From Aquila chrysaetos chrysaetos (Eukaryota; Chordata; Aves; Accipitriformes; Accipitridae), in contig NC_044012.1 in the NCBI RefSeq assembly GCF_900496995.4, positions 25,458,759 through 25,522,758 on the forward strand: a stretch of 64,000 nucleotides of DNA, in the 5' to 3' direction. Below, in pieces: positions 50,801 to 61,623 of this stretch. The notes beneath the pieces are model-generated. The model saw nothing but the letters and a program-made list of their open reading frames with translations, was not told the DNA's origin and searched no databases. Position 1 is the first letter of the stretch, and each line of letters begins with the position of its first letter. The position numbers and the translations under genes are program-made.

Positions 50801-53100
50801 GTTGTGCAATGCCCAGCGCTGTGGCAATTGGGGACTTTGATGCACTGTGCGCGTTGCGTTTGTTATCAGTCTAGACATGCCAATAGGGATGAGCCGCCGT
50901 AAAACTGGTTGGTCCTGGGGTGTTGGTGAGGCATGTGGCCAGGAGCTGACCCGTCGTCATGGGCAAACCCATGCCTAGAGCCCAGCAAAGCCAGCCTGAC
51001 GCTGCTGTGGATGAGGATGTGCTGCCACAGGATGGCACCGTGGTAGCAGCAGGCTCAGAGGGAGTAGCTGGCAGAAGGGACTGGCTCGGAGTGATTCAGA
51101 GCAATTTTCCTCCTAATCCCCCTCATTCCCCGGGGGGAACGTGTGCTAATCGGAATGGCAGTGGTGGAGGGAGGAGCACAGTGGTTGTAGGTGCCATTGC
51201 CATGTGTTGCCCTCCCATCCTCCTCCACAAGTGCTTCCTGCCTGGTGCAGTGGCTTCCGCACGGCCATGCCTGGCCACCCCGCAGCATCCCCGGTCCTGG
51301 GGTCCTTCCCACGTGCACCGTCCCCCTGGCAGAGAGATGCTCTTCCAAGATAGTTCATACAGAGATGGGGATCCGCCAACATAAAGCCTTAAACCCTGAG
51401 CACTCGGCCATCAGCATGACTCCAGCCCATGAGAAAACACTCCTTTGGCTGCGACTTCATCAAGGGCATGGCCAGGAGCAGCTGGCACTCCAGCTTGTGG
51501 GAGAAATGTTGTGGGGATATTGGTTTCTCTGTGGAGTTTGTGCTAAGCAACCTGGCAAGGCTGCACCCCAAAAAGTTCCAGGGTAAATTGTGCTGCTGTC
51601 TGTGCCCAGTTGCTTGGCCATCCCAAATATAGCCTTGAAGCAAGTCCCCCAGGGCTGGGGCTCTCCCAAAAGCTCCAGCTCCAGGGGACCATAAGCTATG
51701 AGAGCAGCCCCTGGGCTGATCTGGCTTCCACCAAAAGCATCCGTGTGCTGGGCAGCCCTTGCTGCAGAGGGCCTGCAGTGACTTGCTGCCTCTTGCCTCA
51801 CTGTGCCAGGGTAAAATTTAGCTCTAGACCATGGTCTGCATCTCATTTACAACCCACTTAATTGCAGAGATGTCTTGTGCTGTGCTGGCGGTGTCAGCAG
51901 TGGTACGTGGGTGGCACAGGTTGGCTCCAGCAACCCCGCCTCTCCCAAACACGCTGCTATGAACCCGGCCCTGCAAATGCTGCCTGGGAAGGCTGATATA
52001 GAGCGTGATCTCATCTGGCTTCGTACCGTATCTGGCAATCTTGGGATAGTGCCTGAGCCCTTAATGAAAGCTGGCACACCCTTCATAGCAGGGAGGGCTT
52101 GTTACACCCCCTTTCCAGGTAAGCAAACCTGGGGTCATTGACTTCTCTGAGACCACACAGAGAACAGGCCAAGAGCCAGGCATCCTGCCCTGGCTGCCTC
52201 GCCGCAGCATCCCCACAGCCCCTGTGCTTTGTTCTTCCCCTGGGACCCCTGGGGCAGACTGGCCTCATGCACAGCTTGATGTGCTCCATTGGGGCTGAAA
52301 TGCAGCTTGGCCCCATGCACAACTCAGTTTGCTCCATCGGGGTTGAAATGCAGCCTGGCACTGAGGCCATACTGCTGGGATGGGTGGTGGCTGTCCCTGT
52401 CCCATCGAGATGTATAGTAAGTGACTCTCCCACAGGAGGGAGCTCATAACCGTGTTGGTCATGGCCACCCAGGGCTGGTGTCACTGGGGGTGTCACTCTT
52501 TGGAGCAGGCTGCCCTGTTTGAAAAGCAGCTCGGTGCTCTTTCTCCTTTCTTGCGAAAGAAACCACAGCTCTGCTGCTGTTGTCCAAGCTGGGCAAATGT
52601 GAATGTAGTCTAGGCCCAGTGGCAGCCCACATGAGACATAAGGGACAGCCTCAAAAATTAGATTAAAATCATGTTTTCTGCAGGAAGTTTTTTTGTCTCT
52701 GACATTTTTAAAGCTTTGGCATTGCAAAGCCCCACGAACTCACAAATCACCTTGGCTGTAAAGCAAAAAAACCTTTTTGGGGAAGCTAAATGCAAACTTT
52801 CATGTATGAAGAGAACATCTGGTTAGCTTTTTTTTTGATCCAAGGAGATGTCTCCAGTGCAAACCCCTGTGCAAAACCCTGCACTCCCCCCTCTGGTCCC
52901 TAAACGATGCCTGCGGAGAGCAGAGCTGCACGCTGACCTACATACATCTTTCCCAGGTGTGCTGGTAAACATCCTCCCCGGGGAAGGATAATGAGGGAGG
53001 CTCCCTGGAAAGTGCAGCAATGCGGAGAAGCAGCCAGAGAACAGGACTGACCGGAAGAAATCCTCACCCTCCACCCACTCCCCGGCAGCCTGCAAGGAGC
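47850..53100. other. Gene-poor interval between S100A9 and the EDC boundary
   Basis: About 5 kb in which I see no supported exon on either strand. It includes a two-copy direct repeat of about 48 bases (52267-52314 and 52315-52362, CATGCACA...GAAATGCAGC) and C-rich imperfect repeats near 50690-50765. Confidence 0.4.
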
Positions 53101-53682
53101 TTCCACAGAGCTGCTCCCACCAGTCCGATCTGCACCCGTCGGCTCGTTGATGCAGGTGAGCAGGGTGAGTTTCCACCATTTCTTTTTGTACTTGAAATCA
53201 GCTTTTCTATTTTCAGGGCCAATTTGCAACCCGTCCTTCCCAGGAGGGCTTGGGGCAGCAGGGACTAAAGACACAAGCACAGGATTAGCTGCCCAGACTC
53301 CCTCCGCCCAGCCCCAAGTGCAGTGCATGTGTAGACACGGCACTTTCCTTAGCTGCAAGAGCTGATTCATTCAACCCAACAAGTGCCTGAGATGGCTACA
53401 GGGAACCCCATCCTTTTAATTTAAGCAGGGAATGGGAAAGTGGAGAAATGAAGTGAATTAAGGTGAAAGTTGCGAGAGTAGCCAGCGCGGTGGGCAGCCC
53501 AGCTTTTAGCATCCAGCAAAGGGAGGTTTCTTTTTACCTCTGGCAAAGAAATTTAGAAAGGCTGAAACTGAACTGAATATGTTTTGAGTTATTGGAAGGG
53601 AACGTGGCGGTTTTCCTGCGGGCAAAGCTGCCCCTGCTCCTTGCTGTGTCCTCAAGTTTTGCTCCTCTCCAGGACTGGAGAC

Positions 53683-54400
53683 ATGTCTAAGCTCATTAAA
53701 GCCATCACTGACATGATGGAGAGTTACCAGGGCAATGCCAGGAAGGGGAAGAAATCTGAGCCATTCAGTAGAAGTGAGTTCAAGAAGCTGATCCAGCAGG
53801 AGTTTGCTCCTGTCAAGGTAACTGTACAGGCTTAAGGTTGCAAAGATGGATGGGAAAGGTGCTGGGGTGGTACTTAGGGGTTGTCAGTGGTTATGAGGGG
53901 TCCTGCAACACTCACCCCACACCCAGGGTTGGAACTGGATCTCTTCAGTCTTTAATTTTCCTGGGGTTGAGCATTGTGGGCAATTTCCTTGGGTTTGTAT
54001 TACAAGGCAGCAAAGCTCCTGTGCACCCCTCCCAGTCCAGCTGTCCCCATTTTCCTGCAGGTAAGGGGAGGTCCAGGGTGAGGAAGGGGTGCCTAGTCCT
54101 GCTGTGCCTTCATTTCCTCCCTGGGAAATCCAGGTGTAATACCATGCTATGAAACCTTAGCATTGGACTCTGTGCAACCTCCGCTGCCTGCTGCGACTAT
54201 CCTTTTCATTGCACTGCCCTTGCAATAAAGGGACCCAGCCCTTGCTTCACCACCTTGCCCCTTTGGGAAGGTCTGATGGGCTCCTGTCCTCTCAGAGGTC
54301 ACCCACCAGCAAGTACAGATACATCACCAGCCTGCCGGATTCGGACACTGAGCCCATGAACAAGAAGGAGAGGGGCTCTGCCAAACCTTGTGTGTACTGA
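53683..54400 (+). CDS. Half-S100 protein: one S100 lobe with a unique tail (or a decayed S100 gene)
   Basis: Exon 53683-53817 encodes 45 aa starting MSKLIKAITDMMESYQ and ending QQEFAPVK. This is an S100 or S100-fused-type (cornulin/filaggrin-like) N-terminal lobe with a good CTCTCCAG acceptor and a phase-0 GTAACT donor. The first loop lacks normal spacing (GNARKGKKSEPFSRSEF). No EF-hand exon follows. The next in-phase candidate exon (54296-54400, acceptor CCTCTCAG) encodes 34 aa, including SKYRYITSLPDSDTEP and ending AKPCVY, unlike any S100 C-lobe known to me. Joined, they give 79 aa. It lies between S100A9 and the first EDC structural genes, where S100-fused genes could arise. It could instead be an S100 gene that lost its last exon. 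Confidence 0.5.
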
Positions 54401-55113
54401 AGGGCATCTGCTGCTGCTCCTGGGGCACAGAGACGAGCAGGTAAGTGAGAGCTCAGGGAGTGCGGCAAGTAGGCGAAACTCCCAGACAGCATTTGCATTG
54501 CCTCATTAGGTGGGGACAGATCCTTCCTTGGCATCAGTGTCACCCTGAGGTGGTGTGTGGCTCCCCAGGTCTGCTTTACCCCTTGTGGTTGTCCCAGCAA
54601 GCCCAATCCATCAGGGAGGATGGGGTGGATCCAGGAGCTGAGCTCCAGCTCCATGGGGACCCAGAGAGTATTTAATCAGCTCTAATAACTCCAACAAAAT
54701 TGCACAAGCTTATCGGGCACAAGCTTAGTGCAAAGCAGAGGTATTGCAGGGCAGGTGGTGGGGAAACGGGGGCTGGCAGGGGGCGCATGGCAGCCTCAGC
54801 AGGGCTTTTGGGCAGTTGCGGGTGAATTCCCCCACAGGTTTTCTTCCCTTTCCTGTAGGATCCCTGAATTGCCCTGTGCGCGAAGGACAGAGGCACCAGC
54901 AACCTGTGGGCACCGTATGGTCACCTTTTGGGCTCTCTCTACTCCTCCGGTGCAGGCAACGCCTGCCCTTGCACCAGTGGCAAGGGAGATGTGAAGACAG
55001 TGCCCCACTCCACGTATTACCTCCATGAGGCAAAAATAACCCTGGGTCTCTTGTTTTGTCCCAGTGCTCCACGGGTGTCTCTTTGGGGTGCTTTGCAAAT
55101 ACAGCTTGAAGGC

Positions 55114-55134
55114 TGGGGGGGGGGGGGGGGGGGG
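55114..55134. repeat. Poly-G run
   Basis: Run of 21 G residues upstream of the candidate last exon of the half-S100 gene. Confidence 0.9.
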
Positions 55135-55312
55135 ACAGATTTGCTGTTTTCTTCTCAGGAACGCAACAGCAGAGCAACGGCTGACATATCAACCCCTTCC
55201 TCCATGAGCTCCTTTTGTTTTTAATGGGTAGAAAGTGAAAAATCACTAGACAATAGGGCTGGAATGAACCATGCAATTAGTTGACTCAGGCTGTACAGTA
55301 ATAATGAATAAA

Positions 55313-56295
55313 GACTGGCAATTCTTCAGGGAAAATTAAAGGTCTGTGGTTGGGAGTTCATCTCCAGCTCATTTGAAGTCAACAGCAAAATTCCCATGGG
55401 TTTGGGGGGGGACCAAAAATGCACCTCAGCACTTATGAGGATGTTTCAGTCTAATAAATGCAGCTGGGGCAGCATGCTGGCTTTCTTTTCCATTAAAAAA
55501 AGGGAAGCCCAGCCCTCATTTTTTTTATTTTATGGAAAGTTTTTACCTATGTCTTTGTGTAATTAACCTGCACAGAGCTGTGCAAAGAAATGCCACCAAC
55601 AGTGACTGGCCAGAGGATGAGGAAACATGACTGCTTTCCTTGGCCATGCTCAGTTAGAACATTGCTCCCGATAAATAAACCAATAAAACAGGGCTTTTTT
55701 AACAGCAAGGGGGGGATGGTAGAAACCCTGAGTTTCACTGGAAAAAAGTATTACAGATAGTTACCAGGCCTGTAATATTTATATCCCCATCTACAAGTGT
55801 TTGGAAAGTCAGGGGAAGACATGTAATTTCTGACAAGGATTCGCTTTATGATCACTTCACTACATGGATGAATGTTTTCTGCAGTAGTTTATTCCTCTCA
55901 AGCTAATGAGTGCATTATCCAGTCCTTCAGCTGTTACCTGTCTGAATGGGTTAATGTATCAGCCATCTTAACTGTGATGTTTATGCATTGTAAATATCCA
56001 AAAGGAATTTTTTTTGGGCTTATTTTTCTTCTTCTATGGTTGTAATACCATAAAAAAGCAATAAAAACTGTGCAACACAACGCCTGCCTGATTTTCATGA
56101 GCTGCCTGGTGATCACAAGTAGCCTTCCTGGGTAGGAGGTTGCTCAAAGCTGCGTAAAAAAAGCTGTCATGGTGGGGAAGCCCCAAGGGGACGGGACAGG
56201 AATGCAAAGCTCTGGGGGTCTGGGGGCACCAAGGATACCCACAACCGGTGCTACATCCTGGGCATAGGGCCCAGGCAGGACATGCTGCGGAATGG
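55313..56295. other. AT-richer spacer
   Basis: No exon recognised. Base composition becomes AT-richer than the S100 block. Confidence 0.4.
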
Positions 56296-56613
56296 TGTCG
56301 TGGTTTAAGCCCAGCTGCCAACTAAGCACCATGCAGCTGCTCGCTCAGTCCCCCCACCCAGTGAGATGGGGGACAGAATTGAAAAAAAAGTAAAACTCAT
56401 GGGTTGAGATAAAGACAGTTTAATAGGACAGAAAGGAAGAAAATAATAATAATGATGATAATAATAAAAAAATAATAAAAATGACAATAATAATAATAAA
56501 AATGACAATAATAATAAAAAAAGGATTGGAATATACAAAACAAGTGATGCACAATGCAATTGCTCACCACTCGCCGACCAATGGTCAGTCAGTTCCCGAG
56601 CAGCGATCTGCCG

Positions 56614-56648
<35 letters not shown>

Positions 56649-56942
56649 CCAACTCACCCCAGTTTATATACTGGGCATGACGTCACAAGGTATGGAATAT
56701 CCCTTTGACCAGTTTGGGCCAGCTGTCCTGGCTGTGTCCCCTCCCAACTTCTTGTGCTCCTACAGCCTTCTTGCTGGTTGGGCATGAGAAGCTGAGAAAT
56801 TCTTGACTTAATATAAACACTACTTAGCAACCACTAAAAACACCCGTGTGTTATCAACATTATTCTCATACTAAATCCAAACCATAACACTATACCTGCT
56901 ACTACGAGGAAAATTAACTCTATCCCAGCCAAACCCAGGACA
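56296..56942 (+). mobile_element. Solo LTR of an avian ERVL-type endogenous retrovirus
   Basis: About 647 bases beginning TGTCGTGGTTTAAGCCCAGC and ending CCAAACCCAGGACA, the layout I remember for an ERVL-type LTR family widespread in Neoaves (TguLTR5-like by memory). Flanks AATGG (56291-56295) and GATGG (56943-56947) match at 4 of 5 bases, fitting a 5-bp target duplication. It contains an AAT-rich microsatellite (about 56440-56520), a 33-base C run (56614-56646) and a TTTATATACT promoter-type motif near 56662. No internal retroviral part is present. It is a fossil of moderate age. Confidence 0.85.
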
Positions 56943-57134
56943 GATGGGAAGATGTTTCTGTGCTTTCCCCATCACCTGGGACCCGGCGATCCCAGCTGGC
57001 GGAGGAGAGTAGAGCTGGTGAGCACCCAGGGATGATCCACACTGACTGTGGCCAATCACCGGACCATCAAGAGAGTTCAGAGAGAAACCAGATCTGCACA
57101 AATGGCACAGGCATGTTTGTTAATCCAGCTGTGT

Positions 57135-57700
57135 CCCTATAGTGTGCATGGAAAATAAGGACGAGGAGTTTAAGGAAATGCCAACACAAGAGAGGTCTTG
57201 GGAACTTAATGCTTTATTGTCTCATGGGCCCCTCACGGGGGCAAAGCACAGCCTGGTGCATCCGGCGGAGGCAGCAGGGAACCACAAGTGATGCCCCTTC
57301 CATAGGGAGCGATGGTCCTGGAGGGCAGAGGAGAGGGTGTGCAGCCAGGCAGCTCCCGGGGCTTGCAAAGCTTTGGGGAGGCCGGAGGGAGCTGGTCCAT
57401 GTGCGGCCTTTGCTGCTGGAGCTGGAGTGTGCGGGACACCCCATCACTTCAGCTTCTGCGAGGGCAGCTGGTGGACCTGCTGCTGCTGCTGCTGCTGCTG
57501 CTGGCACTGGACCTGTGGCTTCCCGTGGCAGCTGGAGCCACTGCTGCTGTGGCAGCTGCCACTGCTGCCAGAGCTGTGACAGCCACCGCTGCCACCGGAG
57601 CTGTGGCAGCCACCAGTGCCGCCAGAGCTGTGGCAGCCACCAGTGCTGCCGGAGCTGTGGCAGCCGCCACCACCGCCAGAGCTGTGACAGCCACTGCCAC
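57135..57700. repeat. Direct duplicate block, left copy
   Basis: Identical by eye to 60928-61493 (offset 3793) over about 566 bases. It covers the 3' UTR and most of the coding region of the EDC gene. The first mismatch is at 57701/61494. Homology stops abruptly on the left. Confidence 0.9.
57213..57218 (-). terminator. Polyadenylation signal of EDC gene 1
   Basis: AATAAA on the minus strand, about 226 bases past the stop codon. Confidence 0.85.
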
Positions 57701-57785
57701 TGCCGGAGCTGTGACAGCCACCACTGCTCTGGCGGGTGTAGCGCTCCTGCCTGTGGCACTGGTCCTTGTCCTGGCGAGAGCACAT
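57444..57785 (-). CDS. EDC cornified-envelope protein 1 (loricrin/EDSC-like)
   Basis: Single coding exon of 113 aa, starting MCSRQDKDQCHRQ. It has seven CHSS repeat units of nine residues (type CHSSGGTGG), a poly-Gln run of nine residues and the end LPSQKLK. Cys/Gly/Ser repeats flanked by Gln- and Lys-rich ends are the layout of EDC proteins cross-linked by transglutaminase and disulphides in cornifying keratinocytes. The gene has the EDC two-exon form: acceptor TTTTCCCCCAG (exon 2 begins at 57804), intron to 58176, non-coding exon 1 at 58177-58208. I cannot say which named avian EDC gene it is; loricrin, EDSC and other Ser/Cys-rich members are possible. Confidence 0.85.
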   Translation of the reverse strand: MCSRQDKDQCHRQERYTRQSSGGCHSSGSGSGCHSSGGGGGCHSSGSTGGCHSSGGTGGCHSSGGSGGCHSSGSSGSCHSSSGSSCHGKPQVQCQQQQQQQQQVHQLPSQKLK

Positions 57786-58176
57786 TGTTGTGTGTCGGGG
57801 TGACCTGGGGGAAAATGGAGCTGTCTGGGGCTGCTGCATGTCCCACTGCCCGAACTACCCCAGCACTCTCATTCTGGGGCCCCTGTGCCTGCCCCGTTTG
57901 CAATCCCACCCCCAGCACTGCTGTGCAGGATCCCGGAAGACCCCCCAGGTCTGGTGCAGTGCCCTGCATTCACCGAGCGAGGATTTCATCAGCCGGGTGT
58001 AGCAGCATGGCTTGGCCCAGCCACGAGTCAGGTCCTTGCCTCCCTCCATGCATCCCGCCACCCTGCAAGCATCCCTGCACCCCAGCAGCAGGGTTTGCAT
58101 TAAACCTGTGCTCTGCATCCCTTGCTGGGAAATGAGTCCCCAAAGAAGGAAAATCCATCCATGCTGCCAGACTTAC

Positions 58177-58240
58177 CTGAGCTTGAGAGGAAAACAAGAG
58201 GAGGGAATGAAGATCCCTGGGACAGGAGCAGTTTTATAGA
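58177..58240 (-). promoter_or_regulatory. EDC gene 1 exon 1 and TATA box
   Basis: Minus-strand CTATAAAAC (TATAAAA at 58232-58238). Exon 1 runs from about 58208 to 58177, with donor CTCAG|GTAAGT. Confidence 0.85.
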
Positions 58241-58345
58241 GATCTCAGATCCGTTTCCCCGGAAATGAGACAGCTCTCTGTCATAGCAACCTATTAATTT
58301 AATACCCAATCCCCATCAAACCGCCCTCTGTTTACATTGCTTGCC

Positions 58346-58352
58346 TGACTCA
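58346..58352. promoter_or_regulatory. AP-1 site upstream of EDC gene 1
   Basis: Perfect palindromic-type TGACTCA about 110 bases upstream of the TATA box. AP-1 is a known activator of EDC genes in mammals. The duplicate gene has only a degenerate counterpart (GTAACTCA, about 62306). Confidence 0.5.
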
Positions 58353-58359
58353 TTCATGA

Positions 58360-60927
58360 TGGGTATCATTCCTTTTTTATCTGTTTCCTGTGCCACATAA
58401 GTATCTAATTGCCAGCCTCACCTGCCCTTAATAGGAAAACCTGTGGGTGCCTGGGTTTCCAAAGGCTCGTCTGTTTGGGATTTGTGTTGTTAAATTAAAT
58501 CCAGGCATAATTATAGCCCCATCCCACGAGAGTCTGCTCTCAGAGTCTAATCCCTGCTATTGAGCCAGCACCAGATAAAGCCAGAAATAATCCAGGTAAA
58601 AAGGAGTGGAAAGTTGCTCTCTCTTCTCCCTTAGATCCTCGGTCCAAAAGAGCCGCCATGGCCGTGGGGACAGCCAGTGGGGCGAGGACAAAGTCCTCCT
58701 GGGCTTCCTCTAGAGAAGGGACTCAGGTCTTCAGCAGGGGTTTTCTAGTTCCCCTCCTTGACCTAAAGGGGTTGAATTCCCCCCAAAAGGCACCTGAGCA
58801 GCCAGAAAACAGTCTTGGGGACCGCTGAAAGCCTTGCAAGCCCTGCTGTGTTCACATACATCTGAGCAAGGTCCCTGAGTGCTTTGTTGACAAAGACTAG
58901 CTATTTCCATACTCTTAATGACAAAGATCAGGAAATGAAGACTGAGGAATTAAAAGACCCATCTGGTGCTGCCTGCTTCATTGGGTCCGTCTTCTGGAGC
59001 AAAGCCGGAGCTCTGGAGACGGCCCTTCTGCACAGCCCTGTCCTGGTTGAAAAGCTGCCCAGCACTTCATCACCCTGCAAAGTACATTGACCTCTAAAAG
59101 CCACAGCTCCTTATTTACATGATAAAGGCAAGAAAATGTCTGAGACATAGAAGATAACATTGGGAGCCATGCAAACAGACTGAAGATCCACCTTGTTGCC
59201 AAAGAGAAATGCTTTGGCAGCTCTCCGAGGGAGGAGGGGATAGCACCGGGGCTTGGACTGTTTGAGCTGAAAGCCAATGTCATTCCCAAGACACATGTCA
59301 ACTAGTGCTATTTTGTTATGCTTAGCACCGCTACTGGCACTGAAAATTAGCTCCTTCCTGCTTCTCCTGGAAGCTGTTGGGTGGCTCCTGTCTGGCTCCT
59401 GTCTGGCTTCAAACCCGTTGGCAGGGGGTTAAGCTGGCCCGGCGTCCCTGTGTCCTGAATGTGGCCCAGCTTGAGCAGAAGGGGATGTGGTGACAACGGG
59501 ATGAAACCTCCCCTGGGGTTGCAGGTGTCCCCAGGGCATGAACAGCTCATCATCTGCTGCTCATCGCTGCTGACATCTGGAATTTTGGGTACTTGAACTG
59601 TCCATCATGAGCCTCCCACCTGGTGGCGATGGTTGTCTGTCTTATCCGAGGGGTCAGCAATAGAGAGGATTGCAAAGCTGTCCTCTGGCCTTGCAGACCG
59701 GTAGCTCAGCCAGCACGAAATGCAGCTGGCATTTATGGTGCTGACTGCTACTGTTGTCATAAAATTTCGTCTAGAAACTGGTGGCTGCAATTGTAATTAG
59801 CAGAGGAACTGGGCAGACACCCACTTCGAGCTGTGTGTGCTCCAGGCAAAATCCATGTGGCTGTTGGAGCAAGTGTGTGCACGCACAGAAGGGGCTAGTT
59901 CCTGTGCAGGCTGAGCGCAATATCAACGGGGCTTCTTGCTATTGCTATATCCATCCCCCCCACCACCCAAAATAATAACCAGTGACTACAGTCTCAAGGA
60001 CAAATGCATTTCTGTGCATGAGTCTTGTGCAGTCTGTTTTTGTCTTTTCTGGAGGATATTAGTAGCAGTTGTGTCTTGCCCAGGTCAGGGGTGATGTTCT
60101 GCACAGGAGAGTTTAATGTTGATTTGCTTTTCAGGTGATGATCTCATTCATTCAATGAGAAAGGACATATGAGCATTTTCAGTGTAACCAACTGTGTATC
60201 AAGTTTCATAATGGCTGGTGTTTTTCTTGCAGTCCCTAGCCTCTCAGATGTGTTAGTTCAGCTTTAAGTTAAAAGCAGAAACCACATCAAAACAAAAGCA
60301 GAGAAGCCTCTGTCCTTTTTTATTGTGGTTACAGGAAAAAAAAATATCTTTAAACAGTCAAAAACCTAAGAGGCAAAGGAAAGGAACATCAAAACATATG
60401 ACTAGTAATCACTTCTAGAGTTTTCTTGGGATGAGTGGGGTTGGCAGCAGGGCATGGTTGCACTGCCTGGCTCCCCTCACTCAGCCTTTGCACAGGGTTG
60501 TAACACATCTGGGCCAGGCTGCTTCCAGTTCCCAGCTGCAAAACCCCTTCCCTACTTGCTTCCCTGTTTTTCCAGCAGCACCTCTGCCAGGTGCTTAGTG
60601 AGATGGATTTGGCTTCTCTCTCTGCCAGAGTCTCTTCCCTTGACTCTGCATCCCTTAGTCCAGCTCATAGAGGCAGATACCTGTTGAGTTCATCTGCTGT
60701 CGGCACATACACAACAAGCTTCAGAAAACATAAAAAGTAAAGACTTTGCTGAGTTCAGTTGCACTGTTTTACGCAGCAATATGCTCCCTAAAATGCAATG
60801 CTAAACAGTCTCCTTGTGCACTTGTGCTGAAGGGCTGGGTGCTTTCTCAGGGGTGACTTCCCCTGGTTAAGATATATGACCTGCTAGTAACTGTATAGAC
60901 TCTATACTCCTCTAAGCTCAGCTGCAC
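58360..60927. other. Spacer between the two EDC genes
   Basis: About 2.6 kb without a recognisable exon. Despite duplication of the genes, I see no matching copy of this spacer beyond 62.2 kb. Confidence 0.4.
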
Positions 60928-61493
60928 CCCTATAGTGTGCATGGAAAATAAGGACGAGGAGTTTAAGGAAATGCCAACACAAGAGAGGTCTTGGGAACTT
61001 AATGCTTTATTGTCTCATGGGCCCCTCACGGGGGCAAAGCACAGCCTGGTGCATCCGGCGGAGGCAGCAGGGAACCACAAGTGATGCCCCTTCCATAGGG
61101 AGCGATGGTCCTGGAGGGCAGAGGAGAGGGTGTGCAGCCAGGCAGCTCCCGGGGCTTGCAAAGCTTTGGGGAGGCCGGAGGGAGCTGGTCCATGTGCGGC
61201 CTTTGCTGCTGGAGCTGGAGTGTGCGGGACACCCCATCACTTCAGCTTCTGCGAGGGCAGCTGGTGGACCTGCTGCTGCTGCTGCTGCTGCTGCTGGCAC
61301 TGGACCTGTGGCTTCCCGTGGCAGCTGGAGCCACTGCTGCTGTGGCAGCTGCCACTGCTGCCAGAGCTGTGACAGCCACCGCTGCCACCGGAGCTGTGGC
61401 AGCCACCAGTGCCGCCAGAGCTGTGGCAGCCACCAGTGCTGCCGGAGCTGTGGCAGCCGCCACCACCGCCAGAGCTGTGACAGCCACTGCCAC
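60928..61493. repeat. Direct duplicate block, right copy
   Basis: Partner of 57135-57700. Upstream of it (exon 5' part, intron, promoter) the two genes are clearly diverged. Confidence 0.9.
61006..61011 (-). terminator. Polyadenylation signal of EDC gene 2
   Basis: AATAAA on the minus strand at the position matching the first copy. Confidence 0.85.
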
Positions 61494-61623
61494 CGCCGGA
61501 GCTGTGACAACCACCGCCACCGCTGCTGTGACAGCCACCGCTGCTCCCGTGGCAGCCTCCGCTGGTCTGGCAGGTGTAGCGCTCCTGCCTGTGGCACTGG
61601 TCCTTGTCCTGGCGAGAGCACAT
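61237..61623 (-). CDS. EDC cornified-envelope protein 2 (loricrin/EDSC-like paralog)
   Basis: 128 aa, same start MCSRQDKDQCHRQERYT, poly-Gln run and LPSQKLK end as the first copy, but with nine Cys-His-Ser units, 15 residues more. Extra units (CHGSSGG, CHSSGGGG, CHSSGGGSG) lie at the N-terminal side of the repeat. Acceptor CTTTCCCCCAG places exon 2 from 61642. The intron runs to 62120, with non-coding exon 1 at about 62121-62157. The repeat period of 27 bases is prone to unequal crossover, which explains the length difference. Confidence 0.85.
   Translation of the reverse strand: MCSRQDKDQCHRQERYTCQTSGGCHGSSGGCHSSGGGGCHSSGGGSGCHSSGGGGGCHSSGSTGGCHSSGGTGGCHSSGGSGGCHSSGSSGSCHSSSGSSCHGKPQVQCQQQQQQQQQVHQLPSQKLK

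Larger units (their letters stand above)
53155..55312 (+). other. Candidate transcript extent of the half-S100 gene
   Basis: Possible non-coding exon 1 ending at 53155 (GATGCAG|GTGAGC), coding exons at 53673-53817 and 54296-54440, and a possible 3' UTR exon from 55159 (TTCTTCTCAG) to an AATAAA at 55307-55312. A strong CAG|GTAAGTG donor at 54440, 40 bases past the stop, supports a downstream exon. An AATAAA at about 54223, inside the presumed intron, is an alternative 3' end. All junctions are inferred from consensus only. Confidence 0.35.

Noticed and set aside
54222-54228. AATAAA taken as proof that an S100 last exon lies at 53818-54220
   Set aside because: No EF-hand coding frame exists in that interval on the plus strand. 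The best acceptor (TTTTCCTGCAG, about 54060) leads to an early stop.
57470-57720. Regular short repeats that might suggest a CRISPR array
   Set aside because: They are 27-base coding repeats without spacers, in a vertebrate genome.
57209-58135. 308-codon plus-strand open frame across EDC gene 1, and its twin at 61002-61733
   Set aside because: Antisense shadow of the Cys-His-Ser repeat. The minus strand has the TATA box, splice sites, stop and AATAAA.
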